Assembly (NCBI RefSeq): GCF_014084105.1
Contig: NZ_CP048289.1
Location: 7,883,922 to 7,947,921 of the forward strand
DNA: 64,000 bases
DNA from: Streptacidiphilus sp. P02-A3a
GTDB taxonomy: Bacteria > Actinomycetota > Actinomycetes > Streptomycetales > Streptomycetaceae
Reading direction: 5' to 3'
Below the pieces are notes generated by a model. The model saw only the letters and a list, made by a program, of their open reading frames with translations, did not search any database and was not told where the DNA came from. The translations under genes and the position numbers were made by a program. Shown one piece after another: positions 1-10,500 of the stretch; position 1 is the stretch's first letter, and every line of letters starts with the position of its first letter.

Positions 1-1320
1 CCGCTTACGCTTCCTGTCCTGGCTGCTGAGGCCGCCCGGGAACCCGCCCATCCCCATCGCCTCCTCGGCAGCAGTTGTGGCTTCAGCCCCAGGTTGGTCC
101 GCCTCCTCATTGCCGACCAGACCGCCGCCGGTCCTGCTGCTCGCCGAACTCGCACCGAGGTGTTCTGCTGCTCCGTCAAAGCCCCCAGCGAACGAGGAGG
201 TACCTCCAGTCGCACCCTGGGTACCGCTGAACCCGACCGCCGCACCGCCAAGGCTCAGACCCGAAGCGAAATGACCATGGCCGGTAGCACCACCGATACC
301 AGCGACCAGTGGGAGCGGGATACTCATCCTCTCGCCCGTGCTGTCTGCTCTGCCACCAGAGCCAAGGCCTCCGGAGATCCCAGTGATGGTGGTGCTCGGC
401 CCCGGAGTGGTCGGTAGCCGCTCCCCGCCGGTGATCCCCTCGCCCGGGGTAGCACCACCGACAGCCACCCCCGGGCCTTGCCCGGGGGTGATCCCGTAAG
501 CCACGCTGCCCTTGCCCGGCGCACCGACCTGAGTCAGGTGCACCGCACCCGCCATGCCAGGGCTAGTGACCGGCTCGCTGTCGGGCGTTCCGACGGGGTC
601 ATGGGTGATCGTCGCGGATGGAGGCGGCCAGACCGAGAAGGCCTCTACCGGGTCGCGTGGTGCCTTCCCGATGGTCGTCCCCGCCCTGTTGTACTCGCCC
701 TCCAGGGTCTGCATCACCACGATCGCCTGCTGGTGGCGCTCCTCCGTCGCGGAGAGTTGGCCGCCGTCGAGGTCCAGGGCTACCTGGCGGCTGATGCCTG
801 ACCGGAGGTCGGCGTTGAACTGCTGGTCGCCGGTCTCGCTGGTGGCCTTGCGGGTGATCTTCTGCCACTCGCTCGGTGCCTTCGGCATGTTCAGCTTCGC
901 GGCCGTCAGGGCCGTCGCCGCCGCCGAGACTCCGCTGCCGGCGTGTGCCGCGTACTGCGCGCCGTTGCCCAGGGCCTCGTGTAACTGCTGGGCGCGGGCG
1001 GCGAAGCCGTCCGCCGCTGCGCCGGTCCAGTGCTCCAGCGCGGCCGAGGTGTGGGTGCGGAAGTCGGCCTGGGCCGCCAGCAGGGCCTCGTTGACGGCGG
1101 TCCAGTGGTCGGCGACGGCGGTGAGCGCGGACGGGTCGGCGTGCTCGATCATCGCCCGCAGGCCGTCCAGTCCGCCCACGTCGGCGGCGGTGAAGTCGGT
1201 GGTGTAGCCGGTCGGTCCCGCGTGCCCGCCGCGGGTCTTCGCCAGGATGTCCGCCCGGGTCTGCTGTACCCGCTGTTCCCGAGCCTGCTGAAGCTGCCGG
1301 GAATCGTCGATCGCTCCCAT
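1..1320 (-). CDS. WXG-type (ESX/PPE-like) protein with Gly/Ser/Thr-rich tail, 3' end off the window
   Basis: An open frame of 440 codons starts at ATG 1320 and runs off the left edge without a stop. The first ~130 residues look helical and carry an HWTG motif (near residue 90), as in WXG100/PPE-like substrates of type VII secretion. The rest is a low-complexity Gly-, Ser-, Thr- and Pro-rich tail ending in a basic DRKRKR stretch at the edge. A GGGGGCGGTG segment lies just before the ATG, and the preceding gene ends 13 bases upstream, so the two are probably co-transcribed. The family assignment rests on helix pattern and WxG motif only. Substrate, export and partner are not shown by the sequence. 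Confidence 0.7.
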   Translation of the reverse strand, partial: MGAIDDSRQLQQAREQRVQQTRADILAKTRGGHAGPTGYTTDFTAADVGGLDGLRAMIEHADPSALTAVADHWTAVNEALLAAQADFRTHTSAALEHWTGAAADGFAARAQQLHEALGNGAQYAAHAGSGVSAAATALTAAKLNMPKAPSEWQKITRKATSETGDQQFNADLRSGISRQVALDLDGGQLSATEERHQQAIVVMQTLEGEYNRAGTTIGKAPRDPVEAFSVWPPPSATITHDPVGTPDSEPVTSPGMAGAVHLTQVGAPGKGSVAYGITPGQGPGVAVGGATPGEGITGGERLPTTPGPSTTITGISGGLGSGGRADSTGERMSIPLPLVAGIGGATGHGHFASGLSLGGAAVGFSGTQGATGGTSSFAGGFDGAAEHLGASSASSRTGGGLVGNEEADQPGAEATTAAEEAMGMGGFPGGLSSQDRKRKR

Positions 1321-1333
1321 CACCGCCCCCGTT

Positions 1334-1669
1334 TCATCCGAACATGTTCTGCGCGGTCTGGTCCTCAAGGTCGGTGTAGTTGGCCGCGACCTGCTTCGCC
1401 TGACCGCCGTACTCCTCGATCAGGCTCTTCAACTGGCTGATCATCTCCGCGATCCAGGACTGCATCGCGTCGTGCGTGCCCAACAGGCCGGTCGCGCCCG
1501 CGAAGCCGGTGCCGAGGGTTCCCCCGCCGATGGTGGTCCGGTAGGCCGCGCGGTCGGCGGTCGGGCCGAGCTCGGCGGCGACCGCGTTGAGCTTCGCCAC
1601 GGTCTGTTCCAGAGCGCTCACGTCGACCTGGTAGCCGCCGCCCTGCTGCGGCGCCGCGTGCCTGCTCAT
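1334..1669 (-). CDS. small WXG100-like protein (111 aa)
   Basis: Encodes a 111-residue helical protein of the size expected for ESX/WXG100 proteins. The start at ATG 1669 is chosen because GGGGGAGCGGAC lies immediately upstream; the frame is open a further 54 codons but that leader is basic and looks non-coding. A canonical WxG is not present; the turn region reads MQSWIAEM, so membership is by size, composition and pairing with the next gene, which does have WTG. Such pairs usually form helical heterodimers exported by an EccC-type machine. No secretion ATPase is in the window. Confidence 0.65.
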   Translation of the reverse strand: MSRHAAPQQGGGYQVDVSALEQTVAKLNAVAAELGPTADRAAYRTTIGGGTLGTGFAGATGLLGTHDAMQSWIAEMISQLKSLIEEYGGQAKQVAANYTDLEDQTAQNMFG

Positions 1670-1901
1670 GTCCGCTCCCCCTCCCCGTGCTGCCCCCGCG
1701 GCCGGAAAAGCGCGCCCGTGGGGGCTCTCCCGGACATCATAGGGACGGGGTACGACAGCCGGGCCCCGGTTTGGCGTGCGCAGGGCAAAGTCACACCTTC
1801 GGGCGTGCCCGGCACCGCAGTTGACCGGCACAACGCAGCGCGGCGCGCCACCGACTGGTTCGGTGGCGCGCCGCGGCCGCGGAGCGGACGAGCGGGTGCG
1901 G

Positions 1902-3509
1902 TCAGGCGGTCAGGTTCACCGAGCGGGCGAACTTCGCGCCGATCTCGGCGGAGATCTCGCCCAGCAGCGGCTGCGGGATCTCGCTGTCGACGGTGAGCGA
2001 GACCAGGGCGTCCCCGGCCTCGTCGTCGCGGGAGACCTGCATTCCGGCGATGTTGATCCCGGCCTCGCCCAGCAGTCGGCCGAGGGTGCCGACCACGCCG
2101 GGGCGGTCGTCGTAGCGGAAGAACGCCATGTGGTCGGTGAGCGCCAGGTCCACGTCGAAGGTGTCCACGCCGACGATCTTCTGGATCCGCTTGGGGCCGG
2201 TCAGCGTGCCGGAGACGGAGACCTCGCGGCCGTCGTTCAGGGTGCCGCGGACCACGATGACGTTGCGGTACTCCGGGCTCTCGCTGGTCGTCGTGAGCCG
2301 CACCTCCAGGCCGCGCTCCTGCGCGAACAGCGGGGCGTTGACGTAGGACACGGTCTCGGCGACGACGTCCTCGAAGACGCCCTTGAGCGCGGACAGCTCC
2401 AGCACCTTGACGTCGTGCTGGGTGATCTCGCCGCGGACCTCGACGTCGAGCCGCACCGCGACCTCGCCCGCCAGCGCGGTGAAGATCCGGCCGAGCTTCT
2501 CCGCCAGCGGCAGGCCGGGACGGACGTCCTCGGCGATGACGCCGCCCTGGACGTTCACCGCGTCCGGTACCAGCTCGCCCGCGAGCGCGAGCCGGACGGA
2601 CTTGGCGACCGAGATGCCCGCCTTCTCCTGCGCCTCGTCGGTGGAGGCGCCCAGGTGCGGCGTGCACACCACGTTGTCGAAGGCGAACAGCGGGGAGTCG
2701 GTGCAGGGCTCCTTGACGTAGACGTCCAGGCCCGCGCCGGCGACCCGGCCCTCCTTGAGCGCGGCGGCCAGGGCCTCCTCGTCGACGATCCCGCCACGGG
2801 CGGCGTTGACGATCCGGACCGTCGGCTTGACCTTGTGCAGCGCCTCGTCGCCGATCAGGCCGATGGTCTCCGGGGTCTTCGGCAGGTGCACCGTGATGAA
2901 GTCCGAGACCTGCAGCAGCTCGTCCAGCGGCAGCAGCCTGACGCCCATCTGGGCGGCGCGGGCGGCCTGGATGTAGGGGTCGTAGGCGACGATCTTCATG
3001 CCGAAGGCGGACATGCGCTGCGCCACCAGCACGCCGATCCGGCCGAGGCCGACCACGCCGAGGGTCTTCTCGGCGAGCTCCACGCCGGTGTACTTGCTGC
3101 GCTTCCACTCGCCGTTCTTGAGCGCGAGGTTGGCCGCCGGGATGTGCCGGGCGGTGGAGATGAGCAGGCCGCAGGCAAGCTCGGCGGCGGTGACGATGTT
3201 GGAGGTCGGCGCGTTGACGACCATCACACCGGCCTTGGTGGCGGCGGGCACGTCGACGTTGTCGAGGCCGACGCCGGCTCGGGCGACGACCTTCAGTCGG
3301 CGGGCCGCCGCGATGGCCTCGGCGTCCACCTTGGTGGCGGAGCGGATGAGGATCGCGTCGACGTCGGCGATGGCGGGAAGCAGCTCGGCGCGGTTGGCGC
3401 CGTCGCAGTGGCGGATCTCGAAGTCGGGGCCCAGAGCGTCAACGGTCGCAGGCGACAGCTCTTCCGCGATGAGAACGACAGGCTTCTTCTGAGGGGTAGC
3501 AGCGCTCAC
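1902..3509 (-). CDS. serA: D-3-phosphoglycerate dehydrogenase
   Basis: Catalyses the first step of serine synthesis, oxidising 3-phosphoglycerate with NAD in the cytoplasm. The 535-residue length fits the long (type 1) form: substrate and nucleotide-binding domains, an intervening domain and a C-terminal ACT domain. Visible landmarks are the nucleotide-binding VGLGRIG, the catalytic Arg in NAARGGIVDE, the Glu in DVYVKEP and the His in TPHLGAST. The ACT domain carries PGVVGTLGRLLGEAGIN and probably senses serine. Start GTG 3509 is preferred over upstream in-frame codons because AAGGAC sits eight bases before it and VSAATPQKKP is a normal N terminus. It lies behind ilvC but is separated by a strong hairpin. 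Confidence 0.97.
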   Translation of the reverse strand: MSAATPQKKPVVLIAEELSPATVDALGPDFEIRHCDGANRAELLPAIADVDAILIRSATKVDAEAIAAARRLKVVARAGVGLDNVDVPAATKAGVMVVNAPTSNIVTAAELACGLLISTARHIPAANLALKNGEWKRSKYTGVELAEKTLGVVGLGRIGVLVAQRMSAFGMKIVAYDPYIQAARAAQMGVRLLPLDELLQVSDFITVHLPKTPETIGLIGDEALHKVKPTVRIVNAARGGIVDEEALAAALKEGRVAGAGLDVYVKEPCTDSPLFAFDNVVCTPHLGASTDEAQEKAGISVAKSVRLALAGELVPDAVNVQGGVIAEDVRPGLPLAEKLGRIFTALAGEVAVRLDVEVRGEITQHDVKVLELSALKGVFEDVVAETVSYVNAPLFAQERGLEVRLTTTSESPEYRNVIVVRGTLNDGREVSVSGTLTGPKRIQKIVGVDTFDVDLALTDHMAFFRYDDRPGVVGTLGRLLGEAGINIAGMQVSRDDEAGDALVSLTVDSEIPQPLLGEISAEIGAKFARSVNLTA

Positions 3510-3768
3510 GACAGTTGTCCTTACTGTCCGGGTCTCCCCGGCCGCTCGGGGTGCGGGTGGGCACCCTCGTGTGTCCACGGCGGGGCCGTGGGCACAAACG
3601 GCATGGTGGGGACGGTGGCATGCCGCGTTGGAGACGCACGACGCTGTGAGCCTGACGCGCAATCGGAGTCTAGCGAGGGTTGGCGGCCGGGCCCCTGCCC
3701 ATGCGGAGGAATCACCCGCACGGGATCCTCCAAAGCGTACAAAGCAGCGACCAACGGGGTGTGAAGAA
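3510..3768 (-). other. intergenic region upstream of serA
   Basis: About 260 bases between the ilvC terminator and the serA start. It presumably contains the serA promoter, since the hairpin at 3769-3798 should end most ilv transcripts. Several short frames are open on both strands here but they have no ribosome site and no recognisable product. I see no convincing -10/-35 pair or repeat. Confidence 0.4.
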
Positions 3769-3798
3769 GCGGGGGCGTCCGCTTCCGGACGCCCCCGC
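3769..3798 (-). terminator. ilvC terminator hairpin
   Basis: A perfect 13-base-pair stem (3769-3781 with 3786-3798) and a 4-base loop, 18 bases beyond the ilvC stop. It is very GC-rich and has no clean T tract, which is common for Streptomyces terminators. It separates ilvBNC from serA. Confidence 0.75.
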
Positions 3799-3816
3799 CG
3801 TCGACCGATCCGGGGC

Positions 3817-4839
<1,023 letters not shown>

Positions 4840-4941
4840 CTAGCGGTTTAAGGACACCGTACGCCGGTGTTGGCGACACGGGTTTTGTTCTCGGATGCTG
4901 AGACAGCAGTCTCAGCGTCAACAATCCTCAGGCACTCGCCC

Positions 4942-5466
4942 TCAGGCGCTGCGGTCGAGCGCCCGCAACGAGCGGTCGGTGATCGAGCGGGCGCCCCGGC
5001 CCACCGCCACCATGCCCGACTGCACCAGTTCCTTGATGCCGTACGGTTCCAGCATCTTCAGCATGGCTTCGAGCTTGTCGGAGCCACCGGTCGCCTCGAT
5101 GGTCACCGCGTCCGGGGACACGTCCACGGTCTTGGCGCGGAACAGCTGGACGATCTCGGTGATCTGGGAGCGGGTCTCGCTGTCCGCGCGCACCTTGACC
5201 AGGACCAGCTCGCGGCGCACCGCCGCCACCGGGTCCAGCTCGACGATCTTTATGACGTTCACCAGCTTGTTGAGCTGCTTGGTGACCTGCTCCAGCGGCA
5301 GGTCCTCCACGTTGACGACGATGGTCATCCGGGAGATGTCGGGGTGCTCGGTCGGGCCGACGGCGAGCGAGTCGATGTTGAATCCCCGGCGGGAGAACAG
5401 CGCGGCGATGCGGGCGAGCACGCCGGGCTTGTTCTCGACCAGGACCGAGAGGGTGTGCTTGGACAT
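4942..5466 (-). CDS. ilvN: acetolactate synthase regulatory (small) subunit
   Basis: Regulatory subunit that binds the catalytic IlvB and confers valine feedback inhibition. The 174 residues contain an N-terminal ACT domain (VENKPGVLARIAALFSRRGF) followed by the IlvH/IlvN C-terminal domain. It lies between ilvB (54 bases upstream) and ilvC in the standard actinobacterial ilvBNC order and should share their attenuator. The symbol ilvH is used for the same protein in some genomes. Confidence 0.97.
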   Translation of the reverse strand: MSKHTLSVLVENKPGVLARIAALFSRRGFNIDSLAVGPTEHPDISRMTIVVNVEDLPLEQVTKQLNKLVNVIKIVELDPVAAVRRELVLVKVRADSETRSQITEIVQLFRAKTVDVSPDAVTIEATGGSDKLEAMLKMLEPYGIKELVQSGMVAVGRGARSITDRSLRALDRSA

Positions 5467-5520
5467 GGTTCCTAACCCTTGTTTCCCTTGAAGTCGGAAC
5501 TGGACGGCCTGGACCCGGCC

Positions 5521-7347
5521 TCAGTCATTCTCGTCGCCGAAGTCCGGGCGCAGGTCGCGCGCCGCGAGGATTTCGTCGTTGCTGGTGCCGGCGGCGACCA
5601 TCGGCCAGACCATGGCGTCCTGGTGCACGATGAAGTCGACCACGACCGGGCCGTCCTTGATCGCCATCGCCTGCTGGATCACCGTGTCCAGGTCCTCCGG
5701 GCGCTCGCAGCGCAGCCCGTAGCAGCCCATGGCCTCGGCCAGCTTCACGAAGTCCGGGATCCGGGTGCCCGCCGCCGGGCCCCGCCCGTCGTTCGCCGGG
5801 CCGTCGTGCAGCACGGTGTTGGAGTAGCGCTCGCCGTAGAACAGCGTCTGCCACTGGCGGACCATGCCCAGCGAGCCGTTGTTGATGATCGCGACCTTGA
5901 TCGGGATGTTGTTCAGCGCGCAGGTGACCAGCTCCTGGTTGGTCATCTGGAAGCAGCCGTCGCCGTCGATCGCCCACACCTCGGTGCCGGGCATACCCGC
6001 CTTGGCGCCCATCGCCGCCGGGACCGCGTAGCCCATCGTCCCCGCGCCACCGGAGTTCAGCCAGGTCGCGGGCTTGTCGAAGGTGAGGAACTGGGAGGCC
6101 CACATCTGGTGCTGGCCGACCCCGGCGACGTAGATCGCGTCCGTGCCGACCAGCTGCCCGATCCGCTCGATCACCTGCTGCGGGCTGAGCATGCCGTCCG
6201 GCGCCGTGTCGTAGCCCAGCGGGTAGGTCTTGCGCCAGCCGTTCAGCTGCTCCCACCACTCGGTGTACTCCGGCGCGGTACCGGCCGCGATCTCCGCCTG
6301 CACGGCCTGGATCAGGTCGGCCAGGATCTCCCGGGCGTCGCCGACGATCGGCACGTCGGCGGTGCGGTTCTTGCCGATCTCGGCCGGGTCGATGTCCGCG
6401 TGCACGATCTTGGCGCCGGGCGCGAAGGTGTCCAGCCGACCGGTGACCCGGTCGTCGAAGCGGGTGCCGACGGCGAACAGCAGGTCCGCCTTCTGCAGCG
6501 CGGTGACCGCGGCGACCGAGCCGTGCATCCCGGGCATGCCCAGGTGCTGGTCGTGGGTGTCCGGGAAGGCGCCCAGCGCCATCAGCGTGGTGACCACCGG
6601 GGCGCCGGTCAGCTCGGCCAGGATCCGCAGCTCGGCGGTCGCGCCCGCCTTGATCACACCGCCGCCGATGTAGAGCACCGGGCGCTTGGCCGAGGTCAGC
6701 AGCCGGGCGGCCTCGCGGATCTGCTTGGCGTGCGGCTTGGTGACCGGCCGGTAGCCGGGCAGCTGCATCTCCACCGGCCAGCGGAACACGGTCTGGCCCT
6801 GCAGCGCGTCCTTGGCGATGTCGATCAGGACCGGGCCGGGCCGCCCGGTGGCGGCGATGTGGAACGCCTCGGCGACCACCCGGGGGATCTCGGCCGGGTC
6901 GGTGACCAGGTAGTTGTGCTTGATGATCGGCATCGTGATGCCGCAGATGTCCGCCTCCTGGAAGGCGTCCGTGCCGATCACCGCGCTGGCGACCTGGCCG
7001 GTGATGGCGACGATCGGCACCGAGTCCATGTAGGCGTCGGCGATCGGGGTGACCAGGTTGGTGGCGCCCGGTCCTGAGGTGGCCATGCAGACCCCGACCT
7101 TGCCGGTGGCCTGCGCGTAGCCGGTGGCGGCGTGACCCGCGCCCTGCTCGTGCCGGACCAGGACGTGGCGGACCTTGGTGGAGTCCATCAGCGGGTCGTA
7201 CGCCGGGAGGATGGCACCGCCCGGAATCCCGAAGACCGTCTCGGCGCCGACCGCTTCGAGCGAGCGGATGAGCGACTGGGCCCCGGTCATGGGCTCGGAG
7301 ACGGGGGTCTCGCCGCGCTGCGGGGCGGCGGCTGAGTGCTCAGTCAT
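5521..7347 (-). CDS. ilvB: acetolactate synthase catalytic (large) subunit
   Basis: Thiamine-diphosphate enzyme condensing two pyruvates, or pyruvate with 2-oxobutyrate, at the entry to branched-chain amino acid synthesis. The 608 residues show the three-domain layout: the PYR domain with the catalytic Glu region ([13 protein letters not shown]), a central FAD-binding domain, and the PP domain with the ThDP/Mg motif running from [12 protein letters not shown] to AIINN. First structural gene of ilvBNC. It lies 86 bases downstream of an attenuator terminator and is preceded by a translated leader peptide, so expression should rise when Ile, Leu or Val tRNAs are uncharged. Confidence 0.98.
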   Translation of the reverse strand: MTEHSAAAPQRGETPVSEPMTGAQSLIRSLEAVGAETVFGIPGGAILPAYDPLMDSTKVRHVLVRHEQGAGHAATGYAQATGKVGVCMATSGPGATNLVTPIADAYMDSVPIVAITGQVASAVIGTDAFQEADICGITMPIIKHNYLVTDPAEIPRVVAEAFHIAATGRPGPVLIDIAKDALQGQTVFRWPVEMQLPGYRPVTKPHAKQIREAARLLTSAKRPVLYIGGGVIKAGATAELRILAELTGAPVVTTLMALGAFPDTHDQHLGMPGMHGSVAAVTALQKADLLFAVGTRFDDRVTGRLDTFAPGAKIVHADIDPAEIGKNRTADVPIVGDAREILADLIQAVQAEIAAGTAPEYTEWWEQLNGWRKTYPLGYDTAPDGMLSPQQVIERIGQLVGTDAIYVAGVGQHQMWASQFLTFDKPATWLNSGGAGTMGYAVPAAMGAKAGMPGTEVWAIDGDGCFQMTNQELVTCALNNIPIKVAIINNGSLGMVRQWQTLFYGERYSNTVLHDGPANDGRGPAAGTRIPDFVKLAEAMGCYGLRCERPEDLDTVIQQAMAIKDGPVVVDFIVHQDAMVWPMVAAGTSNDEILAARDLRPDFGDEND

Positions 7348-7433
7348 CTGCTGGTTCCTTCTCGGGTTACGTCACGGCGTTGTGCAGGCGGTTTGTGCCC
7401 GGTGGTTCGGGGGCGACCCCGAAAGCAGGCAGT

Positions 7434-7467
7434 AAAAAACCCCTCGTGCCCGGGGGCATGCGAGGGG
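7434..7467 (-). terminator. ilv attenuator terminator
   Basis: On the minus strand, CCCCTCG pairs with CGAGGGG and an inner TGCCC pairs with GGGCA, with a two-base bulge, directly followed by six T residues (7439-7434). This is a rho-independent terminator placed between the leader peptide and ilvB, not at the end of a gene. The segment at 7469-7479 just upstream is complementary over 11 bases (one G-U) to the last codons of the leader peptide (7512-7522), so leader translation can alter folding. Confidence 0.88.
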
Positions 7468-7508
7468 TGGCGCGTCAGCTTCCATGATTCCGGGACAGTG
7501 TCTCCGGA

Positions 7509-7550
7509 TCAGCCGACGCGCCCGCCAAGTACGAGAATTCGGGTGCTCAT
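7509..7550 (-). CDS. ilv operon leader peptide (13 aa)
   Basis: The peptide is MSTRILVLGGRVG, then TGA. It places Ile, Leu, Val, Leu consecutively, the regulatory amino acids of the pathway, ahead of a terminator. GGAGGAAGG lies eight bases upstream of the ATG. Similar ILVL-bearing leaders precede ilvB in other Streptomyces. Ribosome stalling at these codons should prevent formation of the terminator at 7434-7467. The leader starts only 33 bases after the diguanylate cyclase stop codon, so the promoter must lie within or at the very end of that gene. Confidence 0.9.
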   Translation of the reverse strand: MSTRILVLGGRVG

Positions 7551-7583
7551 GGGCTCGACCTTCCTCCCGCACCCTGGGGAGTG

Positions 7584-10500
7584 TCAAGCCGACGGGATCG
7601 CTGTCTCATCATTCGGACCCAGCCCGAGACGTCCGCCGCGGACCCCCTGGAACGGGCGGATCCGCTGGTCAGCGGCCTGGTGCGGATGATCCGCCGACGC
7701 GTCGGCGGACGGCTCGCGGGTGTCACCCGTTGGGGCGTGGAACAGCTCCGGTTCCACCCCGGGCGGGTGCGCCGGGCCGAAGCCGGGGCCGCGCAGCAGC
7801 TCGTCCAGCGGCTGCTGCTCCAGCGGTCCGCTGTAGAGCTGCCCCTGGCCGAGGCGGCAGCCGAGTTCGCGCAGCAGCACCGCTTGCTCCGGCCGGTCCA
7901 CGCCCTCGGCGACGGTGGTCAGCCCCAGGTCGCGGCCGAGCCGCAGCACGGAGCCCGCGAGCGTCCGCAGGAAGACGGACTCGGTCATGCCGGCGACCAC
8001 CCCCGGCTCCAGCTTGATCGCGTCCACCGGCAGTCGGCGCAGCCCGCTGAGCGGGGCGGAGACGCCGCCGAGGCCGTCCAGGGTCACGCCCACGCTGAGC
8101 CGCCGCAGCGCGGTCAAGCGCCGGACCAGCTCCTCGAACTGCTGCGACTCGAACGGCCGGGCCTGGCTCTCGCTGGCCTCCGTCCCGGCGATCTCCAGCA
8201 GCAGCGCGGATCCCGGCAGACCGGTGCGGCGCAGCAGGGCCTCCACGGTCTCCTGCAGGCCGGGTGCGGCGAACCGGCGCGCGGAGAGCCGGACCGCGAC
8301 CGGGAGCTGGGCGGTGGCGGGCAGCCGGTCGCGCCGGTCGGCCGCCTGGAGCAGCGCCTGTTCGACCATCCAGCGGGCGAAGCGGGACGCCCGCTCCCCG
8401 CCCTCGGCGGCGTGCAGCGTCTCGGCGGGTGTCAGCAGCGCGCCCTGCGCGGCCCGCCAGCGGGCCTGGGCGGCGAGCCCGGCCACGGCGCCGGTGACCA
8501 GGTCCACCACCGGTTGGTGCACCAGCGCGAACTGGCCCTCGCGGACGGCGATCCGCAGCCGCTGGTCCAGCTCGGTCCGGCGGTGCAGCGCGGTGCGCAG
8601 TTCGGGGGTGTAGACCGAGACCCGGTCCTTGCCGTGCTTCTTGGCCTGGTACATCGCCAGGTCGGCGTTGCGCAGCAGCTTGGCCGGGGTGACCCCGGGC
8701 TCGGCGAAGGCGATGCCGATGCTGGCGGCGACGGTGAGCTCCTCGCCGCCGATCCAGTACGGCGCGGAGAGCGCGCGCCGCAACCGCTCGGCGACCTCCC
8801 CGGCGCGGGTCTGGTCGAGGTCGCCGACCAGCAGCACCGCGAACTCGTCGCCGCCGAGGCGGGCCACGGTGTCCACCGCGCGTACCGACTCCTGGAGCCT
8901 GCGGGCGGCCTGGACCAGGAGTTCGTCACCGGCCTGGTGTCCGGCGTTGTCGTTGACGGCCTTGAAGCCGTCCAGGTCGAGGAAGAGCACCGCGACCGGC
9001 CCGGCGGCCGGTTCGGGGCCGTCGGCCCGGGCCTGCGGCTGCGCCTGGGCCTGCGGCTGGGTCTGCGGCTGCGGCTGCGCCGGTGGTCGGCCGGACGAGC
9101 GGCGGTCGGCCGGGTCGGGGCCGCTCAGCGCCTGTCGGCCGCGTTCCAGGAACAGCGCCCGGTTGGGCAGGTCGGTGAGTGTGTCGTGGAACGCGTTGTG
9201 TTCCAACTGGGCCTGTAGCCGCACCCGTTCGGAGACGTCGCGGCAGTTGAAGATCAGCCCGTCGCGGTACCGGTTGACGGTGGACTCGACGTCCAGCCAG
9301 GCGCCCGCGCCGGAGCGGACCCGGCACTCGATCCGGGCGGTGCGTTCGGCGTCCGGGCTCTGCGCGAGGTAGCGCTGGACCTCCCAGAGCACGTGGCCGA
9401 GGTCGTCCGGGTGGACCATCTCCGGCAGCCGGGTGCCGACGATCTCCTCGGCGGGACGGCCGTAGACCCCGGCGGCGGCCGGGCTGACGTAGCGCAGCAC
9501 GCCGCCGGGGTCGGCGATCATGATGACGTCGCTGGAGCCCTGGACCAGGGAGCGGAAGTGCTGCTCCTGCCGGGCCAGCCGCTGGGCCAGGGCCAGGTTG
9601 TCCAGCAGCATGATGCCCTGGCGCAGGATCAGCGCGAAGACCACGGTGCAGCCGACGATCAGTACGAAGCGGTCGAGGTCGTGCTGGGTCAGCGCGTTGT
9701 AGAGCAGGCCGGCGGTACAGACCGCGGCGGCGACGTAGGGGGTGAGCGCGCTGAAGGTGGAGGCGACCGGGGGCCGGGAGCGGGGGGTGACCGGGTGGCC
9801 GGTGCCGCCCGCCCAGGGTGCCCAGGCCAGCAGCATGCTCCCGGTGAACCAGCCGGCATCCAGCAGTTCGCCGGAGTGGTAGGAGTCCTTGAAGGCCGCG
9901 CTGGTGAACAGCGCGTCGCAGAGCACGGTCAGCGCGAGGGCGACTATGGCGGTGTGCACGGCGGCGCGGTTGCCCTCGCGGCTGCGGAAGCGCAGCCCGA
10001 GGACCATGCTGATCAGCAGGATGTCCAGCAGCGGGTAGGCCAGGGCCATGGAGAGCCGCAGCGGGCTGCCCGCGGCGCCGTGCGCGGTGCGGGCCAGCGC
10101 CAGGCTCCAGCTGAGGGTCAGCAGCGAACCCGCGATCAGCCAGCCGTCCAGCGCCAGGCAGATCCATCCGGCCAGGTTCCGGGGGCGGTTGGCGAGCAGC
10201 AGCAGGCCGAGGATCGCGGGCGGGGCGAACATCAGGAAGGCGTAGTCGGCGATCGAGGGGACCGGGACCGGGATCCGCAGCACCACCTCGTACCAGCCCC
10301 AGGCGCCGTTACCGAAGGCGACCATCAGTGAGGAGACGCCGAAGCAGAGCCAGGCGGAGCGGTTCCGGCCCTGGCCGGAGGCGCAGGCGTAGGCCAGGCA
10401 GGAGAACGCGGAGGTGAGTGCGGCGGCGGCGAGCCCGAAGTCGCCCATGAAGTCGGCGAGGGTCTGCGACCCCCAGCCGACCGAGGCGCCGGAGAGGTAT

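Noticed and set aside
7582-7587. TTGACA on the minus strand as the -35 box of the ilv promoter
   Set aside because: There is no -10-like sequence 16-18 bases downstream, and the start point would fall at the leader ATG despite a good ribosome site. The true promoter is probably further upstream.
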